Positions 57,163 to 64,000 of a DNA stretch of 64,000 nt are shown here, in pieces. The notes beneath the pieces are model-generated. The model did no database searches. It was not told the origin of the DNA and saw only the letters and a program-made list of their open reading frames with translations. Source of the DNA: Prevotella sp. khp7 (GTDB lineage: Bacteria; Bacteroidota; Bacteroidia; Bacteroidales; Bacteroidaceae); NCBI RefSeq assembly GCF_900109055.1, contig NZ_FOIV01000004.1:434001-498000 (forward strand), given 5' to 3'. How positions within the stretch are numbered: position 1 is the stretch's first letter; each line of letters starts with the position of its first letter. Position numbers and translations under genes: made by a program.

Positions 57163-57678
57163 TTATTTGTTACGCTCAGCGACAGCGTCAAGCAGACCGT
57201 GGATCTTACCACCGGCGTTCAAGCCAGAAACGACGTTCTTGATCGGCGACTGCAGCAGAGCCACAACCTCGGCGATAAGTTCGTTCTTGCTCTTAATAGC
57301 TACCAGCTCATCAAGCTTGTCAGCACCAACGAAGAAGCTCTCCTCAGCATATGCACCCTTGAGGGCGGGGATACCTTCCTTCTTGTACTCCTTGATCAGC
57401 TTGGCGGGTACGTTAGCTGTCTGTGCGAACATAACAGCTGTATTCCCTTTCAGACAGTCATACAACGGAGAGAAATCGATCTCAGATGCCTCAAATGCCT
57501 TCTGAAGAAGAGTATTCTTCACTACCAGCAGTTTGATTTCATTCTTGAAGCACTTGCGACGGAGGTCAGAGGTCTTCGCTGCATCCAATCCAGTCAGGTC
57601 GACCAGATAGAAATGAGGGAATGCCTTGAGCTGCTCTCCGAGTTCTACGATGATAGTATCTTTTACTTCCTTTTTCAT
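57163..57678 (-). CDS. rplJ: 50S ribosomal protein L10
   Basis: This 171-residue stalk base protein anchors L7/L12 dimers through its C-terminal helix (ELIAEVVALLQSPIKNVVSGL and beyond). The N-terminal domain binds 23S rRNA (FYLVDLTGLDAAKTSDLRRK). It lies 20 bp after rplA. Confidence 0.97.
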   Translation of the reverse strand: MKKEVKDTIIVELGEQLKAFPHFYLVDLTGLDAAKTSDLRRKCFKNEIKLLVVKNTLLQKAFEASEIDFSPLYDCLKGNTAVMFAQTANVPAKLIKEYKKEGIPALKGAYAEESFFVGADKLDELVAIKSKNELIAEVVALLQSPIKNVVSGLNAGGKIHGLLDAVAERNK

Positions 57679-57698
57679 TTGTCTAATCTTTTAACGAG

Positions 57699-58391
57699 TT
57701 ATTCAACTGATTTAGGATCTACCTTGATACCCATACTCATAGTGCTTGAGAGGAAAATACTCTTGATGTATGTACCTTTTGCAGCAGCAGGCTTCAGCTT
57801 GATAATGGTAGAGATGAACTCCTTCGCATTCTCAAAGATCTGATCTGCAGTGAAGTTGATCTTACCGATTGATGTGTGCACGATACCGGCCTTATCAACC
57901 TTAAAGTCAATCTTACCCTGCTTTACTTCCTTTACTGCCTTAGCAACATCCATAGTAACAGTACCACTCTTTGGGTTAGGCATCAGACCACGAGGACCGA
58001 GTACACGGCCGAGGGGACCTAACTTACCCATGCAAGATGGCATAGTGATGATAACATCAACATCTGTCCAACCGCCCTTGATCTTTTCGATATACTCGTC
58101 AAGACCAACATAGTCAGCGCCTGCTTCTTTTGCAGCAGCCTCCTGATCAGGAGTACAGAGAGCGAGCACACGTGTAACCTTACCAGTTCCGTTTGGCAGC
58201 GATACAACGCCACGAACCATCTGGTTAGCCTTACGTGGGTCTACGCCCAAGCGTACATCGATATCGACTGAAGCCTCAAACTTGGTGGTGGTAATCTCCT
58301 TCACCAATGCAGCGGCTTCTTTCAAAGAGTATGCTTTCCCTGCTTCAACCTTATCAGCTACCAACTTTTGATTTTTTGTCAGTTTACTCAT
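57699..58391 (-). CDS. rplA: 50S ribosomal protein L1
   Basis: This 230-residue L1 forms the mobile stalk at the E site. Conserved parts are [19 protein letters not shown] and [20 protein letters not shown]. It represses its own operon in E. coli by binding near the rplK start. It lies 21 bp after rplK. Confidence 0.98.
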   Translation of the reverse strand: MSKLTKNQKLVADKVEAGKAYSLKEAAALVKEITTTKFEASVDIDVRLGVDPRKANQMVRGVVSLPNGTGKVTRVLALCTPDQEAAAKEAGADYVGLDEYIEKIKGGWTDVDVIITMPSCMGKLGPLGRVLGPRGLMPNPKSGTVTMDVAKAVKEVKQGKIDFKVDKAGIVHTSIGKINFTADQIFENAKEFISTIIKLKPAAAKGTYIKSIFLSSTMSMGIKVDPKSVE

Positions 58392-58412
58392 TTTTCTAAT
58401 TGAAGTTATTAA

Positions 58413-58853
58413 TTATTTACCAGGGAAGTCCCCTTCTACAGTGATACCCATACTACGCGCTGTACCAGCAACCAGCTTCATAGCTGACTCAACGGTAAAG
58501 CAGTTCAAGTCCTTCATCTTATCTTCGGCGATAGCACGAACCTGATCCCAAGTTACCTTGGCCACCTTCTTACGGTTAGGCTCAGCGCTTCCGCTCTTCA
58601 GCTTAGCAGCCTCCTTCAGCTGTACAGCTGCGGGAGGAGTCTTCAGCTCGAAAGAGAATGACTTATCAGTGTAGTAAGTGATAACGACAGGAATAATCTT
58701 ACCTGCCTTATCCTGGGTTCTGGCGTTGAACTCTTTGCAGAATCCCATAATGTTAATACCCTTAGAACCCAGAGCAGGTCCTACTGGGGGTGAAGGATTC
58801 GCAGCGCCACCTTTAATCTGTAATTTGATTAATCCAGCAACTTCTTTAGCCAT
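58413..58853 (-). CDS. rplK: 50S ribosomal protein L11
   Basis: This 146-residue L11 is in the GTPase-associated centre ([21 protein letters not shown]-terminal RNA-binding domain with [14 protein letters not shown] and [12 protein letters not shown]). It is needed for RelA activation in other bacteria. A 95-bp leader with two hairpins separates it from nusG. Confidence 0.98.
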   Translation of the reverse strand: MAKEVAGLIKLQIKGGAANPSPPVGPALGSKGINIMGFCKEFNARTQDKAGKIIPVVITYYTDKSFSFELKTPPAAVQLKEAAKLKSGSAEPNRKKVAKVTWDQVRAIAEDKMKDLNCFTVESAMKLVAGTARSMGITVEGDFPGK

Positions 58854-58890
58854 TTCTGTTAATAATTTATTGAATTGTTATATAAGCCTT

Positions 58891-58928
58891 AGGAGTGGAA
58901 GCCTCCTGCGACCGATATACAGAATCGG
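58891..58928 (-). promoter_or_regulatory. Hairpins in rplK leader, possible L1 site
   Basis: Two short stems lie between nusG and rplK: CCGAT/ATCGG (58912-58916, 58924-58928) and AGGAG/CTCCT (58891-58895, 58903-58907). L1 binds a structured site upstream of rplK in other bacteria. The match to that site is not established here. Confidence 0.3.
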
Positions 58929-58948
58929 CGAACCGTAACAATTTCGCC

Positions 58949-59494
58949 TTATTCTTTCTCTACCTGATTATATCCAAGTTCCAACGGTGTCTTACGACCG
59001 AATATCTTAACCATAACTTTCAGCTTATGCTTCTCAGCATTCACCTCTTCGATGACTCCACTGAAGCCACTGAAAGGTCCATCAGTTACCTTTACTGCCT
59101 CGTCAACCATATAAGGAACACCGATTTCCTCTGTTTTGATTTCAGTCTCCTCAGCCACACCAAGGATGCGGTTGATATCAGACTGCTTGACGGGAGTAGG
59201 ATTGTCCATACCGCCGAGGAAGCCTAACACATTAGGGATAAAGCGCAGAGTGTGCGCCATCTCACCCTGAAGATTAGCTTCAACAAGCACATAACCGGGA
59301 AGGAACAGTTTCTCCTTAACCACGCGCTTACCATTACGGAGCTGCGCATATTTCTCTGTTGGTAACAATACCTGACCAACATTAGCTGCAAGCACCGTAT
59401 CATGCTTCATGAGGGCCTCAAGATATTCCTTTACCTTGCCCTCTTTTCCGCTAACAGCACGAAGTACATACCATTTCATTCCTGTCTGAGCCAT
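58949..59494 (-). CDS. nusG: Transcription elongation/antitermination factor NusG
   Basis: This 181-residue NusG has an NGN domain (MKWYVLRAVSGKEGKVKEYL; LLPTEKYAQLRNGKRVV; LFLPGYVLVEA) that binds RNA polymerase and a C-terminal KOW domain (VTDGPFSGFSGVIEEVNAEK) that links to S10 or Rho. It lies 14 bp after secE. Confidence 0.98.
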   Translation of the reverse strand: MAQTGMKWYVLRAVSGKEGKVKEYLEALMKHDTVLAANVGQVLLPTEKYAQLRNGKRVVKEKLFLPGYVLVEANLQGEMAHTLRFIPNVLGFLGGMDNPTPVKQSDINRILGVAEETEIKTEEIGVPYMVDEAVKVTDGPFSGFSGVIEEVNAEKHKLKVMVKIFGRKTPLELGYNQVEKE

Positions 59495-59508
59495 CTCTCA
59501 ACGATCAA

Positions 59509-59700
59509 TTATCCTGGATAAACCAGGCTCATTACAGACTTGAATACGAAATCCATTGCCCATACTACCAATGCAATAACAAGTGAAGCTGTAAGCACCA
59601 CTACCGCACTGTGCGTCAACTCTTTACGCGTAGGCCAAGTTGTCTTGTGAGCCAACTCGTCATAACAAGCCTTGCAATAATTAATAATTTTCTTAAACAT
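59509..59700 (-). CDS. secE: Preprotein translocase subunit SecE
   Basis: This 63-residue single-span SecE has a conserved amphipathic helix (YDELAHKTTWPTRKEL) before the membrane helix (AVVVLTASLVIALVVWAMDFVF). It starts at the ATG of MFKKIINY; an upstream extension would run into the tRNA-Trp gene. It lies between tRNA-Trp and nusG as in many bacteria. Confidence 0.96.
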   Translation of the reverse strand: MFKKIINYCKACYDELAHKTTWPTRKELTHSAVVVLTASLVIALVVWAMDFVFKSVMSLVYPG

Positions 59701-59715
59701 AATCTTTAATCTTTG

Positions 59716-59788
59716 CACGGGAAGGAGGACTCGAACCCACGACCCTCGGTTTTGGAGACCGATGCTCTACCAACTGAGCTATTCCCGT
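59716..59788 (-). tRNA. tRNA-Trp (anticodon CCA)
   Basis: This 73-nt cloverleaf has a 7-bp acceptor stem ACGGGAA/TTCCCGT, anticodon stem TCGGT/ACCGA with loop CTCCAAA, and T-arm GTGGG-TTCGAGT-CC. The discriminator base is G, as expected for Trp. The 3' CCA is not encoded. It lies between tuf and secE. Confidence 0.95.
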
Positions 59789-59794
59789 AAGTAA

Positions 59795-59817
59795 GCCCCC
59801 GCCCTATGTGCGGGGGC
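59795..59817 (-). other. Hairpin between tuf and tRNA-Trp
   Basis: GCCCCCGC/GCGGGGGC form a perfect 8-bp GC-rich stem with a 7-nt loop, just upstream of the tRNA-Trp 5' end on the minus strand. No T-run follows, so it is more likely a processing or 3'-end stabilising structure for tuf mRNA than a terminator. Confidence 0.6.
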
Positions 59818-59825
59818 CTGAGTAT

Positions 59826-59856
59826 CTAGTTTTACTAGAGAGTCTAGACAATCTAG
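59826..59856. repeat. Four CTAG motifs at 9-bp spacing
   Basis: CTAG occurs at 59826, 59835, 59844 and 59853, exactly 9 bp apart, in the tuf 3' untranslated region. The intervening bases differ. CTAG is usually rare in bacterial DNA. Purpose unknown. Confidence 0.6.
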
Positions 59857-59869
59857 AGCTATGAGGAGA

Positions 59870-61054
59870 TTAGTCCTCGAATACCTCTGTGATCTGGCCA
59901 GAACCAACGGTGCGACCACCCTCACGGATAGCGAAGCGCAGACCCTGGTTCAGAGCTACAGCGTAAATCAGCTCTACAGTGATCTCTACGTTATCACCAG
60001 GCATTACCATCTCAACACCTGCGGGGAGAGAAATCTCACCTGTGCAGTCCATGGTGCGGAGATAGAACTGAGGACGATACTTGTTTCCGAATGGAGTGTG
60101 ACGACCACCCTCTTCCTTCTTCAGAACGTAGATAGAAGCCTTGAACTTCTTGAATGGCTTGATCTGACCTGGGTGGCAGAGAACCATACCACGCTTGATC
60201 TCGTTCTTATCGATACCACGGAGAAGCAGACCTACGTTATCACCAGCCTGACCCTCGTCAAGAATCTTACGGAACATCTCAACACCAGTAACAACTGACT
60301 TCTTATCCTCACCGAGACCGAGCAGCTCAACCTCGTCACCTACGTGGATAACACCAGTCTCGATACGACCAGTAGCTACAGTACCACGACCTGTGATAGA
60401 GAATACGTCCTCAACAGGCATCAAGAAAGGCTTGTCGGTAGCACGAGGAGGCTCCTGGATCCAAGTGTCACAAGTATCCATCAGCTCCATTACCTTCTCT
60501 TCCCACTTAGCAACACCGTTCAGTGCACCAAGAGCAGAACCACGGATAATAGGAGTATCATCCTCGAACTCATACTGAGAGAGAATCTCCTGAACCTCCA
60601 TCTCAACGAGCTCCAGCATCTCCTCATCCTCAACCATATCGCACTTGTTCAGGAATACAACCAGACGGGGAACGTTTACCTGACGAGCGAGCAGAACGTG
60701 CTCACGAGTCTGAGGCATAGGACCGTCAGTAGCAGCAACAACAAGGATAGCACCGTCCATCTGAGCAGCACCAGTTACCATGTTCTTCACATAGTCGGCG
60801 TGTCCCGGGCAGTCAACGTGAGCGTAGTGACGAGTCTTTGTCTCGTACTCAACGTGAGCGGTGTTAATAGTGATACCACGCTCCTTCTCCTCGGGAGCGT
60901 TGTCAATCTGATCGAATGACTTAACCTCAGAGAGACCAGCCTTTGCCAGCACAGTTGTGATAGCAGCTGTCAGAGTTGTCTTACCGTGGTCAACGTGACC
61001 GATAGTACCGATGTTTACGTGCGGTTTGGTGCGCACAAAATTCTCTTTTGCCAT
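59870..61054 (-). CDS. tuf: Elongation factor Tu
   Basis: This 394-residue EF-Tu delivers aminoacyl-tRNA to the ribosome. The G motifs are [18 protein letters not shown] and NKCD. Domains II and III follow, including [16 protein letters not shown] and the tRNA-contact end. It is the protein gene of the tRNA-tuf cluster. Its 5' side is tRNA-Thr(GGT) and its 3' side is tRNA-Trp. Confidence 0.99.
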   Translation of the reverse strand: MAKENFVRTKPHVNIGTIGHVDHGKTTLTAAITTVLAKAGLSEVKSFDQIDNAPEEKERGITINTAHVEYETKTRHYAHVDCPGHADYVKNMVTGAAQMDGAILVVAATDGPMPQTREHVLLARQVNVPRLVVFLNKCDMVEDEEMLELVEMEVQEILSQYEFEDDTPIIRGSALGALNGVAKWEEKVMELMDTCDTWIQEPPRATDKPFLMPVEDVFSITGRGTVATGRIETGVIHVGDEVELLGLGEDKKSVVTGVEMFRKILDEGQAGDNVGLLLRGIDKNEIKRGMVLCHPGQIKPFKKFKASIYVLKKEEGGRHTPFGNKYRPQFYLRTMDCTGEISLPAGVEMVMPGDNVEITVELIYAVALNQGLRFAIREGGRTVGSGQITEVFED

Positions 61055-61117
61055 TTTACTTGTTTATTAATCTTGTTAATTATTACGAATTTTCAGTTCC
61101 TCCTTCAAAATCAAGAG

Positions 61118-61189
<72 letters not shown>

Positions 61190-61197
61190 GAGTTTCG

Positions 61198-61270
61198 AGC
61201 GGAAAACGGGGCTCAAACCCGCGACCCCCAGCTTGGAAGGCTAGTGCTCTATCAACTGAGCTATTTCCGC
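61198..61270 (-). tRNA. tRNA-Gly (anticodon TCC)
   Basis: This 73-nt tRNA has acceptor GCGGAAA/TTTCCGC and anticodon loop CTTCCAA. It is separated from tRNA-Thr(GGT) by only 8 nt. CCA is not encoded. It corresponds to glyT in the conserved tuf cluster. Confidence 0.95.
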
Positions 61271-61353
61271 AAAACGGCATTTCGTCCTCGCCTCAGCAAA
61301 AGCAAGCTTCTGCGTTCGGCTCGCGATCAATTCCGCAAAACATCTCTTGGGAG

Positions 61354-61436
61354 TGGGTGCTGATGGATTCGAACCACCGAAGTCGAAAGACAGCAGATTT
61401 ACAGTCTGCCCCATTTGGCCACTCTGGAAAACACCC
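61354..61436 (-). tRNA. tRNA-Tyr (anticodon GTA)
   Basis: This 83-nt class II tRNA with a long variable arm has acceptor GGGTGTT/AGCACCC (one T-G pair) and anticodon stem CAGA/TCTG around loop CTGTAAA. Discriminator A. CCA is not encoded. The 83-bp spacer to tRNA-Gly repeats a short piece (ATTCCGCAAAAC) like the tRNA-Gly 5' flank. Confidence 0.94.
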
Positions 61437-61438
61437 AT

Positions 61439-61535
61439 TTGGCTTTCACCATTTTCGTTCCCGAACTTTCTTCTGAGCCTTCAGCCCCGATTGGCTTTCG
61501 CCGACCCTTGAGTATGAACTCAATTGGCTTTCGCC
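61439..61535. repeat. TTGGCTTTC(A/G)CC repeats in tRNA spacer
   Basis: Three copies of a 12-mer, TTGGCTTTCACC at 61439 and TTGGCTTTCGCC at 61491 and 61524, lie in the spacer between tRNA-Tyr and tRNA-Thr(TGT). Spacing is uneven (52 and 33 bp). They may come from slippage or local duplication. Confidence 0.6.
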
Positions 61536-61543
61536 TTTCCTTG

Positions 61544-61617
61544 AGCCTCTTGTCGGATTCGAACCAACGACCCCGAGATTACAAATCACGTGCTCTGGCC
61601 AACTGAGCTAAAGAGGC
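61544..61617 (-). tRNA. tRNA-Thr (anticodon TGT)
   Basis: This 74-nt tRNA has acceptor GCCTCTT/AAGAGGC, D-arm GCTCAGTTGGCCAGAGC, anticodon loop TTTGTAA and T-arm GTTGG-TTCGAAT-CC. The anticodon stem CGTGA/TCTCG contains one T-T mismatch in its middle. It is the first tRNA of the tuf transcript. CCA is not encoded. Confidence 0.93.
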
Positions 61618-61671
61618 TTTTCTAAGCAGCCGTTCTCTGTTTCAGATTTACGACCTGTCGGAAAACGGCTG

Positions 61672-61702
61672 CAAAGTTACGACTTATTTTTGAATTACCA
61701 AA
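61672..61702 (-). promoter_or_regulatory. Promoter of tRNA-tuf operon
   Basis: TTTG (61699-61702), a 19-bp spacer and TAACTTTG (61672-61679) on the minus strand fit the pattern fully. The RNA would begin near 61665 with GCAGCCGTT-type sequence able to pair with 61626-61634 (9 bp), a hairpin enclosing the space before the first tRNA. Confidence 0.78.
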
Positions 61703-61719
61703 ACTTTTCCAAGTTTTTT

Positions 61720-62019
61720 TTATCTATTTCTCAATTTTTCCTTGAATTTCTGCAGTTGAGCCCTCATTGAGTCGACACAAAGGTCAATACTTTCCTCAAA
61801 AGTGTCACTTGTCTTCTCTACGAAAAGAGTGCTTCCAGGTACTATCACAGACAGGCTTGCTTCCTTATTCTGTGCAGTGGCGGGCTTCACAACTTTCAAT
61901 TGCACCTCTACTTTCTGTATATCTTCAAAAGATTTTTCCAACTTAGCGATCTTCTTGTCGATGAACGCCTGTAGCTTCTCGGTAGCGTCGAAATGAATCG
62001 ACTTAATCTTAATCTCCAT
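61720..62019 (-). CDS. hpf: Ribosome hibernation promoting factor, short form
   Basis: This 99-residue HPF/YfiA-type protein binds the 30S decoding region in slow growth and stabilises idle ribosomes (MEIKIKSIHFDATEKLQAFI; KLEKSFEDIQKVEVQLK). There is no long C-terminal dimerisation domain, so it is the short form. A strong Shine-Dalgarno AGGAGGT (62024-62030) precedes the ATG. It follows the recombinase gene by 37 bp. Confidence 0.93.
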   Translation of the reverse strand: MEIKIKSIHFDATEKLQAFIDKKIAKLEKSFEDIQKVEVQLKVVKPATAQNKEASLSVIVPGSTLFVEKTSDTFEESIDLCVDSMRAQLQKFKEKLRNR

Positions 62020-62023
62020 AGTT

Positions 62024-62030
62024 ACCTCCT
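62024..62030 (-). promoter_or_regulatory. Strong Shine-Dalgarno site of hpf
   Basis: AGGAGGT, full-length complement to the 16S 3' end, lies 4 nt before the hpf ATG. Most genes in this window have none. Confidence 0.65.
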
Positions 62031-62056
62031 ATTTTAAAATAGTTATTAATAAAGGT

Positions 62057-62938
62057 TCAGGCTCTTGGGTGAGCCTCTTTATAAACTCGCTTTAACTGCT
62101 CGAACGTGGTATGGGTATAGATTTCTGTCGTACTGACGCTCTCATGACCCAGCAGGTTCTTGATACTCTCAAGCCCTGCACCATTGTTGAGCATAGCCGT
62201 TGCAAAGGAGTGACGTAAGACGTGAGGCGAGCGTTTCTTGAGCGAAGTAACCATCGACAGGTATTTGTGAACCGTGGCATAAACCTGGCTCCCCGTCATC
62301 CGCCCACCTTTGTTATCAAGAAACATAGCACCGTTATTATCATCGAACTGCGAGTCGCGAAGTGTCATATACTGACGGAGCGCGTCTGCAAGTTCTCTTC
62401 CGAAAGGAACGATACGCTGCTTATTTCTCTTTCCCGTCACCTTTAGCTGTCCTGCATTGAAATCAACATCATCGTCGTTCAGTCCTGTAAGCTCTGACCG
62501 TCTGAGGCCTGCTTCATATAATAATATTAATATGGTACGCGCACGTACATTATTAAAATCATCATTCCATTCAAACTGATCCAACAATCTGTCCATTTCT
62601 CCTTCGCGCAGGAACTGCGGCAGCGGCTTCGACCTCTTCGGTCCGGTCACGGCATGTGCCGGATCCTTCTCAACCAGTCCTCGCTTTAGGGAAAAGCGAT
62701 AAAAGGAACGCAATGCGCTCAACTTCTTATTGATTGTTGATGCAGAGTTTCCTTTATCCATCAGACCCTCCATCCAGTCACGGATCAGGTCGGTATCCAC
62801 CGCCTGTAGAGAGAGCCCGCTATCCCTTAAGCTGATATACGATTCGAATTCCCGTAGGCCTTCCTCGTATGTCTGCACTGTCTGCGGAGATGCGCTCCGC
62901 TCATAGCGCAGGTAGTTCAGAAACTGGTCAATCATCAT
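62057..62938 (-). CDS. xerC: XerC/XerD-type tyrosine recombinase
   Basis: This 293-residue recombinase has a SAM-like N-terminal core-binding domain (residues 1-90) and a catalytic domain with the full set: Arg146 (LRRSEL), Lys170 (TGKRNK), His239 and Arg242 (HVLRHSF), His265 (LGHES) and nucleophile Tyr274. Length and lack of adjacent mobile-element genes suggest the chromosome-dimer resolution enzyme rather than an integrase. XerC versus XerD cannot be settled here. It has its own promoter. Confidence 0.9.
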   Translation of the reverse strand: MMIDQFLNYLRYERSASPQTVQTYEEGLREFESYISLRDSGLSLQAVDTDLIRDWMEGLMDKGNSASTINKKLSALRSFYRFSLKRGLVEKDPAHAVTGPKRSKPLPQFLREGEMDRLLDQFEWNDDFNNVRARTILILLYEAGLRRSELTGLNDDDVDFNAGQLKVTGKRNKQRIVPFGRELADALRQYMTLRDSQFDDNNGAMFLDNKGGRMTGSQVYATVHKYLSMVTSLKKRSPHVLRHSFATAMLNNGAGLESIKNLLGHESVSTTEIYTHTTFEQLKRVYKEAHPRA

Positions 62939-62965
62939 AAATCGTCACCAATACCTTTTCGGCTA

Positions 62966-62997
62966 CGAATTTACGGAAATTTCCCGAAACTACCAAA
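62966..62997 (-). promoter_or_regulatory. Promoter of xerC-hpf
   Basis: TTTG (62994-62997), a 20-bp spacer and TAAATTCG (62966-62973, one base off TAnnTTTG) on the minus strand. The leader is about 20 nt. Confidence 0.55.
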
Positions 62998-63012
62998 TTT
63001 TTTAGGGAATTT

Positions 63013-63204
63013 TTATTCCTCGTTTGTGCGAAGCTGCTGTACGTAAACGGCATGCTCCATCTTCAGGCGCTTCAGAACAGAAGGCTTGTCAAACTGCTGA
63101 CGACGACGCAGCTCTTTAACAACACCTGTCTTCTCGAACTTTCTCTTGAACTTTTTGAGGGCCTTCTCGATGTTCTCGCCTTCTTTTACTGGTACAATAA
63201 TCAT
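63013..63204 (-). CDS. rpsU: 30S ribosomal protein S21
   Basis: This 63-residue basic helical S21 reads MIIVPVKEGENIEKALKKFK with an RRRQQF segment. In Bacteroidota ribosomes S21 helps hide the anti-Shine-Dalgarno sequence. No Shine-Dalgarno motif precedes this gene; the 30 nt upstream are A-rich. It has its own promoter. Confidence 0.97.
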   Translation of the reverse strand: MIIVPVKEGENIEKALKKFKRKFEKTGVVKELRRRQQFDKPSVLKRLKMEHAVYVQQLRTNEE

Positions 63205-63272
63205 TTGCTTTTGTTTTTAAAATTTTATGTTAAACTTACCGCCTCGGGCCATAGGGCCACGAAAAGCGGGTG

Positions 63273-63304
63273 CAAAGTTACTGCTTTTTTAGATAACTTA
63301 CAAG
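63273..63304 (-). promoter_or_regulatory. Promoter of rpsU
   Basis: CTTG (63301-63304), a 20-bp spacer and TAACTTTG (63273-63280) on the minus strand. The leader is about 60 nt and A/T-rich just before the start. Confidence 0.65.
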
Positions 63305-63392
63305 TTTTTAGCCACTTTTCTTTCATTTTCAGTCCTTTTTTCCTTCCATTTTCCCTAAAAAGGGGCCAAAAAGAAAGGTTGGAACAATACAG

Positions 63393-63458
63393 GACTTTGC
63401 TCCGACTAAAATGCCACTTTACTCCGACGAAAGTCAGACTTTACTCGGAGGCAGACTT
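63393..63458. repeat. Tandem repeat array 4, 22-bp period, degenerate palindromes
   Basis: The segment ACTTT recurs at 63394, 63416 and 63438, exactly 22 bp apart, each followed by a CTCCGA/CTCGGA core. Unit 2 is ACTTTACTCCGACGAAAGT with ACTTT/AAAGT arms around 63425. Unit 1 is similar around 63403, and unit 3 keeps only CTC-G-GAG. The array lies 25 bp past the pepP-like stop. Confidence 0.7.
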
Positions 63459-63482
63459 CGCTCAGCATTTTTCCACAGACGA

Positions 63483-64000
63483 CTATATCGCCGCACAGGC
63501 TTCGCGAAGCCATTCCACATCTTCCGCGTCAAGATGTGGCGAGAGCGTATCGAAGACACGCTGGTGATAGGTATTAAGCCACTCTATCTCCTCTTGCAAA
63601 AGCATTTCCTTGATGACAGGAGACTTATCGATGGGACAGAGCGTCAACGACTCGAACTGAAGGAACTTACCAAACTCTGTTTCCTTATAGGGCGTGATGA
63701 GAAGAGTGTTCTCAATGCGCACGCCAAATCTTCCTGCAAGATAGATTCCGGGTTCATCAGTCACAGTCATCCCTTCTACAAAAGGAGCAGCTTTATATTC
63801 CATACGGATCTGGTGAGGGCCTTCATGCACATTCAGATAGGTTCCCACCCCGTGACCTGTGCCATGAAGATAATTCAGGCCCTCGCGCCACATCGCCTCA
63901 CGAGCCAGGATATCTATCTGTGTACCACTCGTTCCCGAAGGAAACTTACAGAGTTCTACCTGTATATGGCCTTTCAGCACTAAGGTATAGATTTTCTTCT
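63483..64000 (-). CDS. pepP: Xaa-Pro aminopeptidase, C-terminal part
   Basis: This is the C-terminal 172 codons of an M24 metallopeptidase; the N-terminal part lies beyond the right edge. Metal and substrate sites seen are LHGTGHGVGTYLNVHEGP, TVTDEPGIYL and GVRIENTLLI, in the order typical of Xaa-Pro aminopeptidases, which remove an N-terminal residue before proline. The final 55 residues form the helical tail seen in the long bacterial and eukaryotic-like form. No signal can be judged. Palindrome array 4 follows it. Confidence 0.9.
   Translation of the reverse strand, partial: KKIYTLVLKGHIQVELCKFPSGTSGTQIDILAREAMWREGLNYLHGTGHGVGTYLNVHEGPHQIRMEYKAAPFVEGMTVTDEPGIYLAGRFGVRIENTLLITPYKETEFGKFLQFESLTLCPIDKSPVIKEMLLQEEIEWLNTYHQRVFDTLSPHLDAEDVEWLREACAAI

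Noticed and set aside
61271-61353. Possible extra or degraded tRNA between tRNA-Tyr and tRNA-Gly
   Set aside because: Only a short stretch (ATTCCGCAAAAC) resembles the tRNA-Gly flank; no cloverleaf can be drawn.
62057-62938. Tyrosine recombinase as integrase of a mobile element
   Set aside because: It sits among housekeeping genes (hpf, rpsU), no attachment-site repeat or mobile gene is near, and its length and motifs fit XerC/XerD.

Overview
The window is from a member of the Bacteroidota, most likely a Prevotella-like member of the Bacteroidales. Three things point there. Promoters follow the Bacteroidota pattern of TTTG, 19-20 bp, then TAnnTTTG. The gene types are typical of the phylum: ECF sigma/anti-sigma/outer-membrane-barrel operons, a BlaR1-TonB fusion, GH20 and GH43 lipoprotein or exported glycosidases, and a long alanine-rich L17 tail. 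Shine-Dalgarno sequences are scarce. No phage, insertion sequence, CRISPR array or rRNA operon is visible.

Layout. 1-8246 (minus): a PEP-synthase-like protein with two receiver-like domains, a PIG-L-type deacetylase, a GH20 hexosaminidase and an alpha/beta hydrolase, then an aquaporin and a FucP-type sugar transporter cut by the window edge. This looks like amino-sugar or host-glycan use. 8562-11905 (plus): a BlaI repressor, BlaR1-type sensor and TPR operon. 11969-14942 (plus): a GH43 lipoprotein, a membrane-anchored winged-helix regulator, and a small membrane-anchored or exported protein whose promoter carries three 11-bp direct repeats. 15016-24672: two ECF sigma operons, each ending in an outer-membrane barrel protein, flanking two minus-strand exported proteins. 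24960-29051: metY, gdhA, rlpA and a glycine-zipper lipoprotein. 29226-61617 (minus): one of the most conserved blocks of bacterial genomes, tRNA(Thr-Tyr-Gly-Thr)-tuf-tRNA(Trp)-secE-nusG-rplKAJL-rpoBC, then rpsL-rpsG-fusA-rpsJ, then the S10/spc/alpha ribosomal-protein clusters down to rplQ. 61720-64000 (minus): hpf, a XerC-type recombinase, rpsU and the end of a pepP-like peptidase.

The most unusual signal is not a gene. Three intergenic regions, plus a weaker fourth, hold tandem arrays of short palindromes whose centres lie exactly 22 bp apart. The palindrome sequence differs from array to array while the 22-bp spacing is kept. Each array sits just downstream of the 3' end of a gene or operon (19272-19368, 24676-24782, 48200-48262, 63393-63458). 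I know of no named element with this design. Other points of interest are the 11-bp operator-like repeats beside the membrane-bound regulator, a structured rplC leader where the S10 cluster is split by a terminator and a new promoter, an attenuator-like hairpin between rplL and rpoB, and a palindrome that gives two convergent genes the same last three codons.
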